Source of the DNA: Plenodomus lindquistii
Taxonomy: Eukaryota; Ascomycota; Dothideomycetes; Pleosporales; Leptosphaeriaceae
Direction of reading: 5' to 3'
Length of the DNA: 64,000 nucleotides
Assembly: GCA_025504975.1 (NCBI GenBank)
Contig: JANUWI010000020.1
Coordinates: forward strand, 434,001-498,000
The notes below the pieces were generated by a model. It was not told the DNA's origin, made no database searches, and saw nothing but the letters and a program-made list of their open reading frames with translations. Each line of letters begins with the position of its first letter. Position 1 is the stretch's first letter. The position numbers and the translations under genes are program-made. Below are positions 31,755-44,839 of this stretch, piece by piece.

Positions 31755-34700
31755 TGCTTCGGTAGACCTTGGGGGTACAAGTGTTGATACGAATGCGCTC
31801 ATCAACGCGTCGATGACAGCGACGCTGGCCGACTCTCCCCTTTGTACAGTGGCCCTACTCGGCGCTGGACGACCTCGCGGCAGAGCTGCAGACGCATAAC
31901 ATAAGCATCGACGAGGTCGAGGCCATCGCCTGTTGTTCGGCGGTGCAGGAGAGCTTCTTTGTCAGCCAAGCCATCAACTCTGCGTCCCATCTACGTCAGC
32001 CATGTCTACGTCACGCTGCAGTCGGCCGCCGCCCAGCCAGCAGTGCAGCGCGTTGTCGAGGCGTGGGAAAAAACCGTCAAGCGGCACGCGATGCTGCGCA
32101 CGACGTTGGTTGAGTGCAAGGACCGGCCGGGCAACAGCGACCAGGTGGTTCTCGGGCGCCCTGCCATGCCTGCGTCGAGGTACTCACTGCTAACTTACCG
32201 TAGGTAGGTACCTACCCCGCTCCGCCTCAGCTTCGACTCGCGCTCGAGATATTGCATGCACTCGTCGACGGCCACTCTGCACGCATCCTGCTGCACGACT
32301 TCGGTGCCAGATATGTGCGCGCGTCCTACTTTCCTGTGCAGCCGCCGCTTTCCTACGCTGTCTCCGCGTCACACCAGCAGCGCGTTGCGGACAGCAAAGA
32401 GGCATCGGCCGGGTACCTGAACGCTGCCACTGAATCACGTCCTCACCCCGCCTCGGTCAGCTTGAACTGGCCCGTTGTTCCTTGCCGCTACCCTCAGGAC
32501 ACCTGCGCGCCGTATCACGGTGTGTGGACGATTCGCCATTACTCCGACGAACTATTTCCACTTTGCCTGGGCGCTGGCCATCCGTCGCCTTACGCTATCC
32601 GACTCCGTCACCTTCTCGTACATTGTCTGTGGGCGTGACAGCCATTTCGAGGTCGCCGTGTCGATTGTGGGTCCTCTGCTCAACACGCTGCCTTGCGCCC
32701 TGAAGTAGACGCCCGAGACGAGCGTCGCTGGGGCGCTGTCGCTGGCCAAATGCGACTGGCAAAACGGCCTGCGGTTTCAAAACAAACTCATAGCCTACGC
32801 TGCTCTCCATTGAGCAAGAAGCAACAAACAGCCCATGTCCTGGCCGAGGAAATCGCCATAACTATAAACGAGAGGACCAGCGCAACAGATCTAAGAGACG
32901 TGTTCCTTACTTATTGAGTACTTCACTCACCAGACAACAGTCTGACCCATCCGCCAATCTAAAGTTTAGCGAAAAGCGCATTGATTTGAGCGTTGAGTAC
33001 TGGGCGTCTAGACAGGCATGGCCGGTTTTGCATGTACACACGACAGCATTCTAAGACGCGGTCGTTTTCTTACAACAAGGAGCCGAGATTTACATTGGCG
33101 CCTTTGCAAGCTATGCCGTCCAAGATCACGGCGCCATTCCTAGTCGCAATTTGACCATGCCGACGCGCCTCGAGCGGCGCGTCCACGGCCTCGTCCAGGA
33201 CAATACGATCGCACATCCAGCAGCGCTCGCCGTCAGCGCTTGAGACGGAGAGCTGACGTGCGGGGAGCTAAACTACGCGACTTGCCTATTAGCATGCTAT
33301 TTGATTTAACTCGGGGTGGAGCCAAAGGTCAAGATCGGTTTGTGCATGGACAAATCGAAGTGGGCCGTCGTGGCCATGCTGGCTATTCTCCACCCCGGTG
33401 GCGCTATCATTCCCCTGGGAACTCAGCACCCGCTGACTCGGATCGAGAGCCTCTTTCATGACACCGCCGCGCCGCTTGTAATAGGAGTAGTTGCCTAGCA
33501 CCGCTGGCACCCCGTATACAGTTGCTAACTGTGAGACCCTTCTTTGAGGCAGCCGCACCAGGGCGCGCAAGAGGGCTTGAGACGTGTGCAGAGCCGTGAG
33601 TGTCTATACGACTGGACAATGCCGCTTAGGTTATCTACGCCTCCGGAAGCACGGGTAAACCTAAGGGTGTTGTGCTCGAGCATGGAGCTATGGTAACTAG
33701 CATGCTTGCTTATGGGCGCGTGAGCGATATCTAGCCTCACGACAAAGCTTCGCAGTTCGCAGCATACACTTATGATATGTCAATCGCGGAGATGTTCACA
33801 ACGCTTTCGTTTGGCGCATGTGTATGTATTCCGTCGGTGGACGGTCAAATACTACTATAATCACATTGACGTCGACCGTAGCAGCTCTGTCCCGGCCACA
33901 AGATACTCCTTTAGTACAAATCCTGATACTAACGGGTGAGGCTCTTCGGCCCAAGGTTGTTGAGGAATGGATAGCCCACGCACATATCATCAACGCTTAC
34001 GGACCCTCCGACAGCCCTATATGGACAAGTAAGACGACTGATGAGAGCTCAAATGCTGCCAATATAGGAAAGCCGCTGGCTGGTGCCGTTTGTGAACCCT
34101 GCTGACGTAGGGCAACTCCTTCCATTTGGGATACCTGATGAGCTGCTAATTGAAGGTCGACTATTGGCTCGTGGCTATCTGGACGACCTAGTCGAAACAG
34201 CTAGCGCATTCATCACTGATTCGGCCTTTGTTGAAAACCTGGGCGTTCGCTATCGCGCATGTACCGCACAGGCGATATGGTGCAACAGAATGCGGATGGC
34301 TCCCTCATCTACCTCGGCCACCGCGACACACAGATCAAGATTCACGGCCAGCGCGTGGAGATCGGGGAGATAGAAAATCATACCACGTCCCTGCTACCAG
34401 GATCACAGAAGGTCGTTAAACACATGGTACGTCCTGGAAGCGAAACGGAGGCCCACAAGGGACCTCTGGTGCTGGTTCCCGTGACCGAGTTTTTCCTGGC
34501 TGGAAAGAATGACAGCAACAATAATAGTAGAGGGCTACGACCCTACAAGTCTTTCCAGATTACTGGCAACGCGCGCAAAGCGTCGGATATGCTGGACGTT
34601 CGGCTCGGCCAGGTATTGCCGGCATACATGGTCCCTACAGCATTCCTAATCGTCTCTAGGATCCCGATGAATGGCAAGCCGGATCATTGCGCCGTACAGG

Positions 34701-35215
34701 ATGCATCGCGATTGATACCACACGCAACGCTGACCAGCTTCGCTTGCTCGTCAGATGATGAACAAGCGCCAAATACGGCCATGTAAGAAAGGTTACAAAG
34801 GCTTTGGGCCACTGTCCTTGCGCTGCCCGAAAAGGGAGTCGAAATCAAAACGACTCTTTTCTGCGGATTGGTGAAGACTCAGTAGCAACTATGAAACTTA
34901 CAGCAGCAGCTCAGGCGAAATAGCTCCCGCTTTCTGTCGCCGATATCTTCCGCTCGCTTCCTCTTGCAGATGTTGCAGCAGCAATAGGAAAAAAAGAAAG
35001 GAACCTTCATCACAATGATAGCCGAGACCAAGATCCAGCTCTATTCAGTCTCTGGCCAGAATTTGCCCAGGCAGATAGTGTGGATGCTGAGCGAGGCCAT
35101 CTGCTCGCAGATATTGCCGCACAATCCGACATCTCCGTTGATCAGATTGAGGATATCCATCCATGCAGCCCGTTGTAAGCTGGGCTGATGGCCAATGCCG
35201 AGACTTTTTCCTCTG
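31755..35215 (+). pseudogene. Decayed nonribosomal peptide synthetase, T-C-A-T-C fragment
   Basis: In order on the plus strand, with many frame changes: a carrier motif LGGTS (about 31768); a condensation domain start ISIDEVEAIACCSAVQESF, a degenerate HHxxxDG site as HALVDGHS (about 32255), and FSYIVCGRDS...VGPLLNTLPC (about 32605-32700); an adenylation domain with DKSKWAVVAMLAILHPGGA, YASGSTGKPKGVVLEHG (about 33630), QFAAYTYDMSIAEMF, LTGEALRPKVVEEW, INAYGPS, MYRTGD and GHRDTQIKIHGQRVEIGEIE (about 34257-34370); a second carrier site GEDSVATMKL (about 34877); and the opening of another condensation domain, DQIEDIHPCSPL. NRPSs make peptide metabolites in the cytosol. No intact module remains, and the decay is by indels as well as substitutions. 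Confidence 0.85.
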
Positions 35216-36185
35216 TGGGTCCAATGATGAGCTCCAACGCCGAATCTTTGCTCTCGTGCATTGTTCATATCCTGAAAAATGGTAGATGTTAGAGCGAGCA
35301 ATGGACATGCGGAGAACCTATTGGCTGAGTGACTGAGGAAGGGAGAATGCATGTTTGTTCCTGCACAAGCTACACTCTTGGCAGAGAAGTCCATTCAGGA
35401 AAGTGAAGGGATGGGATAATAAAGTCCAGCATTAAGAAGATGTAGTATTGAATGAATGGGAGTGATCTACCCTGGACACCAACCTGATGACTGTCATATA
35501 AGGTTCTCACGGCGAGAGACTGTAGTGGCCACACCTCTTGATGCAGCTCGTGCTGAGTATTTAGGATTTTCGTAATCCATTCATCGAGCTATAAATTGTA
35601 CGTCAGAAACGTATATCGGTTTCAAGATACCGGGATGAAGCGGTTGTATTTACGTGCAATGAAGTTCGTTCATGTTGTACGAGATGAGACAATTTACATA
35701 ATGCTCTCGCTGTGTTCTTCAACTTCTGGGTTATATAAGGGAGTAAGCTCGATTCCAAAAACCCAGCTCTTAATCTCCGCCCACGAGATCTAACAGTTCA
35801 TTCTGTCCCATTACTGGGGTAAAGTCGTCCTTTGAGCGGGGAGCAGGCTGGTGAAATGACTTATCTGTATCACGAGGTTGCGTTAGCCTCACCATCCCTG
35901 GAACACCTCGATGCATCGCCACTTTGAGGAGGATCTTTAAGTGCCGTTCGTTTAGTGATGAGATTTCTCACTAGCTCTTTCAGGAAGTCATATGGCCACT
36001 GCTTGTCTGGAGAGAACACGCATACCCAATCCTCATCTGCCTGGCATGTGTAGATGGCAACGAATAGCTGGCGCATTAAAGAGCTAGGTGCGGTGCCTTG
36101 TATACAATATTTATTGATTGTTGGCAAGGACCATATTGAGTATCATTACTGCGGAGCTTTTAACATGCCTCAGGCATACTCTTAA
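35216..36185. other. No recognisable gene
   Basis: Between the broken condensation domain and the LINE, only short frames without motifs are visible. Confidence 0.5.
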
Positions 36186-37274
36186 CTGTCGCATTCCTCA
36201 TTCGCCATCCGAAAAGCTGTCTGCCAGTTTGTCCAAGGTGTTACCCTTGAGGACATTCCAACAGCGTCACAAATCAAAACTGGCTGGGCCATTACACCCA
36301 GGAACAAGGAATTGCGAGGAAGACTTCTTGAAGAGAGCAACAAGGAGCTACTTCTACGCGCGCTAAGAGGATCCTGCGTACGGACCCCCGAAGTCTGGAC
36401 AAATTATGCTGTCCAAGGAGTGGCTAGCTCCTACCAAAGTCTCTTTGGCGCCGCAATCCCCATTACCTCTGCAGAGGTAGAAGGGGAGGTGCAGTCGCAG
36501 ACAGGCTTGCGCCCGACTAGCTGTCGCCCCTCGCGCCATGGACCTGGTATAGATGGCAAAACCACCTGGATCATTTCATTCAAGGAACCGGTGCGCTCAT
36601 TCCGGCTGTTTGGAACAAGCGACTTCTCAGAGGAGATTCGAAAGAACCCCCCAATTGTGCGACACGACACAGGGTGTCAAGGCTACTGCAACCCTACACG
36701 GTGCACAAGGGCTCCAAGGTGCGGTAACTGTGGCGGCCGAAGCGCAACACACGAAGGACCTGTGGGCAACCAGTGCACCCACATTACTAAGTGCGCCAAT
36801 TGCTATGGCCCGCACAAGGCTGAACATGCTTCCTGTCCAGCCGCCCCACGCCGCGTTAATGGCAGACTCATTAAGCCCACCAAAGGTGAGCTAAGCAAAA
36901 TCCGAAAGATTGGGCAACAAGCCTTCCACCAGGCCAACGAAATCGTGGCTCAGATGTCCAGCCCATCGCCCTCAACATCGGAGAGTACAGGGGATCATCC
37001 TCCAGCAAGGGCGCAAGGCCCAAGCCAAGATGATAATCCAGCACCAGCTGCCAAGCCTAACGCACGCAAGCGAGCAAAAAGGCAGACAGTGGCATCTAAC
37101 GTTGCGCCTACAGACAATGGTCGACCAAGGCGAGGCACGGGCCCAAGACAAAGCCTGAACATCCGCGAACTCTCAGCTAATAGCCTAATCCCTCGGGCTA
37201 ATGACTATACCGACCCCTCGTCCACCTCTGGCCGAGAGGACTTGAACATGACTGACGTTTCTAGCTCATGCTAG
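36186..37274 (+). CDS. LINE ORF1 (Gag-like, zinc knuckles), start missing
   Basis: Open from the codon after the TAA at 36183 to a stop at 37274, about 362 residues without a credible start codon. The N-terminal half (FAIRKAVCQFVQGVTLEDIP, TGWAITPRNKEL) has the look of Tad-type ORF1. A Cys/His region around 36710-36840 contains RCGNCGGRSATHEG and KCANCYGPHKAEHASC, knuckles that would bind element RNA. The C-terminal third is a polar tail rich in Pro, Ser and Arg. Its frame overlaps the start of ORF2. It is intact as a frame, but the element as a whole is broken. Confidence 0.78.
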   Translation: MSHSSFAIRKAVCQFVQGVTLEDIPTASQIKTGWAITPRNKELRGRLLEESNKELLLRALRGSCVRTPEVWTNYAVQGVASSYQSLFGAAIPITSAEVEGEVQSQTGLRPTSCRPSRHGPGIDGKTTWIISFKEPVRSFRLFGTSDFSEEIRKNPPIVRHDTGCQGYCNPTRCTRAPRCGNCGGRSATHEGPVGNQCTHITKCANCYGPHKAEHASCPAAPRRVNGRLIKPTKGELSKIRKIGQQAFHQANEIVAQMSSPSPSTSESTGDHPPARAQGPSQDDNPAPAAKPNARKRAKRQTVASNVAPTDNGRPRRGTGPRQSLNIRELSANSLIPRANDYTDPSSTSGREDLNMTDVSSSC

Positions 37275-40200
37275 AACACACACAAGGAAATAACATGCCC
37301 CGAGGGCACCGGACACCGCCTAAGCGTGCGGACTTACAGGTTTGCTGGGCTAACGTTGGCCGCAGCTCTCCTTGCCACATCACTATACTAGAAATTGCTT
37401 TCCAAAAGGATATTGACATTCTTTGCATTCAGGACCCCGCTACCTTCGCACAATCCCGGACATCTACGCACCCTGGATTCCAGCTCTTCGCCCCCGTAGA
37501 GGAATGGGGGACTGCCAACGATCTAGAAGATACACGCCCTCGAGTAATGACATACGTTTGGAAGGGAGCCAAACTTCAGCCCAGTCAGCAGAGGGTGGCG
37601 ATTAGCCGCGATCTAAACTGGGTAGAAGTAAATGGCTACTCCATTCTCAACGTATACCGACAACCACATGACCCAAGGGTCCTTGACTATGTTACCACTC
37701 TTGCCCCCCCCCATCGCTATGCCTAGTAGGAGGGGACGTTAACACCCGGCACGAGACGTTTGAACCTGGCTCTATCTCCGCGCACGGAGGGAGCACTCTT
37801 TCAGGATGGGCCGCTCAATATCAGATCCCATTCATTGGGCAACCCGGACAGGCCACGCACAGGCCGGCCATGTGATCGACTTGACCTTCTCCAACATTCC
37901 CTTCGCCAGCACAGCGGTTAGAAGGGACATGCACAGCGGATCAGATCACGAGTCACTTGTCACGGTTATACCAGGACGGGGCAGAGAGGCGCTTGCGCAG
38001 TATCACTACCGAGTCCCAGAGGCAAATCTACCTAAATTTGCCGGATTGGTGGAGCTGGAGATGGCAGGGGTCCCCGTATCGAGCCGTAGCTCTACACCAG
38101 AAGAACTAGAAGCCAGCATTGCACTGCTTACGTCCAAACTCAATAATGCTATGAAGCAATCTGGCAAGTCAAATCGCGCGATAGGCCGCTCCGCGCCTTG
38201 GTGGACAGAGGACTGCCGCCAGGCATACAAGCAGATGACCAGAGCTAGGGAAGAGTCCCATGAAATCTTACAGGAGGCCCTAAAGCACTTTAAACACGTC
38301 GTACGCAAGGCCAAGCGAGATTATTGGCGCCACTTGCTGGACAATGTTAAGGATGATAAGGCCCTCTTCAAGATAACTGCCTGGCACAAAGCTGTGCCAA
38401 ACAATAGGGAAACCCCACTCCAGGTCGGAGACCAATTATTTACCAGCCCTCAGGATAAGGCAGAGATTCTCCGTCAGGAAGTACTAAACCGTTTTGACGC
38501 GGCCGACGACATTTCAGAAGATCTCTCCCCCGCCCAAACACAGGAAAACGCCCCAGCGCTGCCATGGGACACTTACGTGTCAACTGAAGAGGCGCACCGA
38601 AACACCATTGGCGTAACAAGCACCTCCCCAGGAGTTGATAAGTTCGCAGTCCGCCTACTTCGCGCGGTCTGGCACTTAATAGGGGAGCATGTGCGCCGGA
38701 TATACCAACGCTGCCTCGAGCTCAGCTACTTCCCAGCATGCTGGAAGATCGCTGAGGTCGCCATGATACCCAAAGTGGGCAAGAAAGACAAGACGCTCTG
38801 GGCGTCTAATTGCTCTCCTCTCCTGCCTCGGCAAGGAACTTGAGCGCATTGTCGCGCGTCGGATAGCTTCAACGGCCATGGCACACGAAGTGCTAAGTCC
38901 TCAGTACGGCGACGCACTCCCAAAACGATCGGCCTTGGACATAACCGCGGCTTTTACACACGACGTAGAGTCGGCTTGGGCACAGGGAAAGCACGCCACT
39001 ATGATCACCTTGGATGTCCAGGGTGCATTTGACGCTCTGCTAAAGAACAGGCTGATTGAGCGCATGACTGCTCAAGGGTGGCCGGCTACCGTAGTACAGC
39101 TGGTCAACAGCTTCCTAACGGATCGGCAACTTCGAGTGCGTCTAGGAGACGCTATCACGCCAGTACACCCGGTCAAGTGCGGTACGCCTCAAGGGTCTCC
39201 CCTCTCGCCTGTCCTCTACACTTTATACCTGGCGCCCATACTCAAAGCCGACACCAAACACCGCTTTGGCTATGCTGACGATATATGCCTATACCGTGCA
39301 ACGCACTCTCTTGACGAGAATGTCCAGCTACTTTCTGACGATGTGAAGAGCATCTTTACCTGGTCTAGGGCAAACAAAATTCAATTTGCACCAGAAAAGA
39401 TGGAGATGATTCATCTTACACGCCAATGCGATCTCGAAGCCCCCCCCCCCCTGCGTCATTGACGAGTCTTTGACAATAGTGCCGGTACCACCGGGCGGGG
39501 AAGGCAGAAATCAGCCGGCCCTACGATGGTTGGGGGTCTGTTTCGATAGGAAACTCACCTTCAAAAGGCACGTGTATCTCACCGCGCCGCCAAGGCCTAC
39601 TCAGTCGTACTTCGCATCCACAGTCTTGCAAAAACTACACATGGCTCTCCAGCAAGTTCCCTCCCCAAGGCGATTATTGCCAGCGTTTTACCATCACTGT
39701 TTTATGGGACTGAGTGTTCGTAAGCCAGAACAAAGAAGGCCCCGCGCATACTGCCTTCAAACCGTAGACGAGTGCCATCCACTGGTCCACCGAATAAAAG
39801 CACCCTTCATATCTCGCGGCAGAGATGCGGGCGCCCTCCAGCGCCCCCGGACTAAAGTCCAGCGACCCGGCCAGTTGCTCCCTGCGGTGCGAAGGACCGT
39901 CCTGTCAAGCCCACACTACTCGCCTGGGTCGATGACAGACCCTACTGGAGGTGTGGACAAAACGACTGCGTCCAACGCATTCAAAGCGTGGTGGGCTCAG
40001 CTCTCAGAACAAGACGTCTCCATCTGCTCAGACGGGTCGGAGCAGGTTCGCGAGGGCACCCGAGTTGTTACCTACGGCTTTGCTATCTACCAGAACGGCA
40101 GAAAGATCACGCAAGGGAGCGGCACGCTCCACTCTGAATCCCACGTTTTCGACGCTGAAGCTGTCGGCGCTTGCAGAGGGTTACAAGCCGCCCGACGCAT

Positions 40201-40743
40201 ACCTGAACTCCGACGCTGTACCATATGGATGTGCATCGATAGCACGTCTGTTATATGGTGTTTGCGCGGAAACGCAACCTCTCCTCTCAGTGGGCTTTCC
40301 TGAACTGTCATAACGTGATGGATTGCCACAATATACGAGTACGATGGGCACCAGGGCATACCGACATAACTGGCAACGAATACACAGACTCTTTGGCTGA
40401 CGCTGAAGCGCGAAATCCAAGTACCCCGAGGGGCGAGGCCGCTCTTCCTACGGTATCAGGCATCCGCACAATTACACGACGCATACTTAAAGCTTCCCAA
40501 GCTGAGTGGGGGGTCACAAAGAAAGCAAAGCTCTCCAAGCGGTATAGCCAATGGCGTCTTCAATACAATCCATCCAGCCTCTCAGAACAGTTGAACCTAA
40601 CGCGATCAACCCTGGGCCGTCTCGCGTTGCGCACGCGGTATGGCGCCTTCGAGCAAGTCCTGCATAAGAAAATGAACCCCCATAAACCTCACTTCATGAG
40701 ACAATCATCTTGCATGGCCTTCAGAATGCTATTGTCTAACTAG
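37268..40743 (+). pseudogene. LINE ORF2 (endonuclease, RT, RNase H) with several frameshifts
   Basis: Pieces: 37268-37726 endonuclease N-terminus (VCWANVGRSSPCH, LCIQDPA, where a catalytic Glu is usual); a frameshift at a run of nine C (37704-37712); 37806-38843 rest of endonuclease and RT start (APWWTEDCR, STSPGVDKF, WKIAEVAMIPK); a frameshift near 38805; 38878-39462 RT core (DVQGAFDALL, GTPQGSPLSP, FGYADDICLY); a frameshift at twelve C (39440-39451); 39470-40303 and 40255-40743 RNase H (ICSDGSE, DAEAVGA, CIDSTSVIW, RWAPGHTDITGNEYTDSLAD), split near 40300. All RNase H catalytic residues are present. The enzyme would copy LINE RNA at a nicked target. It is dead as it stands. Confidence 0.85.
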
Positions 40744-43700
40744 AAGACGACTTAGTTGATTAGTATGTGATCATCATCTCTTGTGTCAAGACTCAATGTG
40801 CTCATAACAACCGCTTAGAGATCACTTTTAAGAAATTCCAACGCGAAACGGATATGTTATTAGAAAGTAATGCTAAGGAATAAAATGTTGTAAGTGAAGC
40901 AATAAGCTTAACTTTATAGTTTAATGCAAATCAACTTCTAAATGCAGGCCTACTGCCTAAGTTTCTCTCTCTAATGGGCAAATGGTTATACTTTTAAGTC
41001 CCTGAACAAAGCTAGACATGTATAAAACCTGTGCCACATATCCTGCCGCCACAGCGATGCACGATAGCGATGAAGCTTACTATAACAGTAGGCAACTTGA
41101 GACTTTCTCCTGGCAAGGCTGAATCATCTTCTCACTTCTTCATATGCATCTTACCAACACGTAGAACCATACCACACGTATCTTTCTTGCCCGGCAAATG
41201 TCTGCGTATAGAGAACTGTGCTCACCAAACACGAATCGTAGGAGGAACGTCACTGCAGACAAACCCTAATAATCCTCGTATGTGAACCTGGATCGAGGGG
41301 AAAGGCGCCCATTGCAACTGTAATGTCTACAACTTCTTGATCGATACGCACAAGGTGGGGCCAGACCACGTTGGTCATATTCTAGCTGTTATATCTTCCA
41401 ATCATCTTGACATGTGCGCCAGGGACATGCAAGCCTGATTGAAAAGCTCGTCAAGTCCGCTAAGAGCAGCTTGGTCGTCCGATCACAGATTCAGATGGAG
41501 GAGAAATGCAGCCGTTGTGAGTAGGTTCTTGGCTATCAAACCGGAGGATCTCCTCCAAAAATATGATGTTTTCGCAACGTGTCCAACTAAATGCGTTAAG
41601 AGGAAACTGTGTTATCTTGCAGAATACATATTCATCAACTTCGTCAAAAGCCTTGCCGATTACCTTCTTCATATGGAGATTCTTAACCTGGTGCTCCACA
41701 GTTTGCTAGCCCAGGCCCTTCGCCCGGTAGAGGTTCTGCTGCACTACACCTAAATCCTCTTTCACTTCATAATCCCTCGCCCACGCAACCCTTCCCTCAC
41801 GGCGAGGGAGTTGTGCGAGTACTTTGTGAGTCAGGAAGACCGCGAGTACTTAGAGGAAGAACTCTTGCACAGTAATTCAAAGGATCTGGAGTTGGCTGAA
41901 AACATGGTCATGGATCACCTCTGCCAGTGGCTCGAACGCAGGAAGTGCCAAACCATAATTGGGCCCTCATGGAACGCAATTCCCGAGCCCATCGCAGATA
42001 AGGACCTTTGGCTGCCTTGATAATCGAAACTCGGACACCGCTGACCCCTCGGTCGGGCGGACACGCAACAATTGCTTCTGAAAGAGTACTAACGGCTCGC
42101 GGTTTTGGGACAGTCAGGGCATTGTGATGTATTGTGGGTCCTGCCTTGAATGTTACATCGGTAGTAAGCGCAATTGTTCTTTCTTTCGGGCCCACAGGAC
42201 GAAGCAGCGGAACAAATAAGGCCGAGGCCAGATTCCAGACGGCCCACAAAACGGCAGCGGGGTCGGCCAGCTCTTTGTTGTCATTTTCCGTCATAACTTG
42301 AAGGGCCTTCACCGGTCCCCTGAGCCCGAAACACATCGATCTCAATCCAGCCGATCCACTGTACGCGAAGCTGCCTATCCTTCGGATGGTGGTCAAGGTC
42401 TTCTGAATGCACGTTCACACGTTTACCGGCACATGGTCGTGAATGATCGCGATATCCAGGCTGAGCCCGGAATCCTTCTCCCGATGTGCGCACATTCGAG
42501 CTGAACCACTTTGCTCGTCGCTGTGGACAGCACCCGCCTCTTAATTCTCCTGAGAACTCTTCTAGTGGTCTGCATAACCCTGATACACCTTCGTACTTCA
42601 GCCGGGCAAACGAGAACGAGATATGCGTTCGGCACTTTGGATGTTCTAAGGTCTTCACAATCCCGCCAACTATCCCCTTCTACCGCCTTGAGCGCTCGTG
42701 AGTTCATGAGCAGTCCTACCTCGCGTTCTGCTGCTGCTGATGTCTTTAGTGGCATTTTCGCTCTTATTCCTGGCGTTTGTCTGGGCGGCAATTCCCTCGA
42801 CAGCTCTCTTCTTGTCGCATTCGCCCCTCCACTTATACCCCTTCAGCAGCCTATGGATATCGCTCAGCCTTTGGGGTTCGTGAACGTTGTATGTCCATTT
42901 GGCCGTTATCACCAGCTTCTACTTCCATGATGTTGAGAATAGAAGGGCTATTCACCATGTGGCAATTCAAAGGGCGATCGTGTACCATTTGCAGCATTGG
43001 AAAATGGGAGTCCTTTAAGGAATCCGAACGCATTTGTGGCATGACTACGTTACAATGCGTGTGATCAGAATCGTCACCATACTCCTTTGGAATTGCGAAC
43101 TCTTGACAGATGTGATATTTCTTTTTCCAAGTGGAATGGCTCGAGAACGCACTTTCGTACTTGCGGCATGTGTGCTAGGGTCTCCACTAGGGTCCCAAAT
43201 ACGTCCGCGAACAGGAGGTTTTGAAGAGTACCGTCTGGCTCCACGTCTAGGGCGTCTGATCACCGCTGGCCCCTAGTTCACTCCTCCGATTTCGGCGCTT
43301 TAGCTCGCTCGTGATCTTGTTCCTACTCGTCTACATCTATTAGATTATCACTAAAGTGTACTTTCTTTCTGATAAAGTACTTTCGGCTTTGGCATGCTTA
43401 ATCGGCTTCCGAAGCTTGCGGACGCACAGGAACTCCGAGATGGGTCCACAGCCTGAGTGAATTATACTAATGCCAGAAAATCCTGCTTGTAGTTCCGATA
43501 CATTGCGTTCCGAACAGCCTGATTGTATTCGTCCGTGGCGAGCATGCCATCATATTGCTGCCTGCCTGAAATGCCCATCAGGGAGGTTGTCGTGGCCGCT
43601 ATCGTGAAGGGCTGACTGCCCTTCTACGAGAAGGGTGTCATAATTTAGAGTGAATTTGCCGCTAGCCTGTTGGTGCCTCGAAGCTGAGGGGTGATTCGTT

Positions 43701-44839
43701 CGATCATAACCGCGTTCTGTGCTCCTGGTGGACCTATCCTGGTGATTGAACCTATATCCATGTCTCTACCTGTTCCCCATCGATCGTGCCTAGTGTTATT
43801 GTCGAACAAGATCCATCAGTTTCTCATGAGTGCCTCGTACTTTGGGCATTGATGATCAGACTTGTTGCGTCCCAAGCGTCTTGACGTCTGCCCCAAGGCT
43901 GGGCTCTACCCATAGGCGCCGCATTGTAGGCCTTGCCCACAGCGGAAGCCGCCAGCCTGCATTGCATCATTTTGGACTAAGGCTTTGTTGGCCCTCCGTT
44001 TTGAGAACGGTTGTGCGCTCAGGTCACAGTATTTGGTCGCTGGTGCAATGCCCTGGATTTAGGGAGCAACGGGTGTGGGCCGGTAGCAGCTTGAGTGTGA
44101 GGCTTCGCTTCTACTATTGGGAAGAGCTAGCAAACAGGGGTGGTTGAGAAATCCTTCGACGAGGTCAAGGTATCAAGGTAGCTAAAGTAACTTGGTGCAC
44201 ACCGCAAGCTGCTAAAGGGTACATTTCTGGCTCGTATACGTATAGACGAGTTCAACAAGCTAGAATGAGCTGGAGGGGGGATCGAGCAAAACGTCTGGAG
44301 AGAAGCTCCTCAGCCCTAAGGTGCAGGAAGACCGCTTCATACGCTTCCACGAGAAAATGGAGCAACCGCCAATGGTGGTAGATCAATTTCGGACCTGACT
44401 TCCACAGTACCTCTATCACTTATACGGTGCGCTTGATCCCAGGGATGATGAGGAGTCCCGTCCCTAACTCCCAGCGATAACAAGACCACCGGACCTCGCG
44501 ATTTGCCTGACACAACGCTATCCGCGCGTACACTTCTTAAACACCACTTAAGCCCCATTGATATTGTCTTCAGGATACCCATTAGTCCATGTCTCTCCCA
44601 TAGCTCGCTCCCATGTCTTGACTTGGGCCCATTAACAATAAGTACCTAGTTTCATAGCCCTAGGCCGATTCAAACTTGCTTTACGTGACTCCCTACGACG
44701 TTCACGGCCTAGAAGTCACAGCGCCCATGTACGATAGCACTTAAGCGAGCCTCTCCAGTACCCTGATCTGCACTGAGATTGCTGCTGTCAGCGCCGCCAT
44801 GGCCAGATCCGCTTGGGGTGTGGCGACACAGAATCTGGA
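40744..44839. other. About 4 kb without a recognisable gene
   Basis: Many short frames exist, mostly on the minus strand at 41908-43263, without known motifs. The frame at 41811-42020 (charged, helical: EDREYLEEELLHSNSKDLEL) looks more protein-like than its neighbours and could be an exon remnant. The rest resembles decayed single-copy or repeat DNA without the RIP signature. Confidence 0.5.

Larger units (their letters stand above)
36186..40743 (+). mobile_element. Tad/I-type LINE, frameshifted, no clear poly-A tail
   Basis: ORF1 and ORF2 overlap by a few bases (37268-37274). ORF2 carries endonuclease, reverse transcriptase and RNase H in that order, the layout of Tad-clade fungal LINEs. 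The 5' end is probably truncated, because ORF1 opens right after a stop at 36183. I see no target duplication. Confidence 0.83.

Noticed and set aside
31214..31780. Minus-strand 188-residue frame as a gene
   Set aside because: No motif, and it overlaps a plus-strand NRPS carrier-domain relic (LGGTS) that fits its surroundings.
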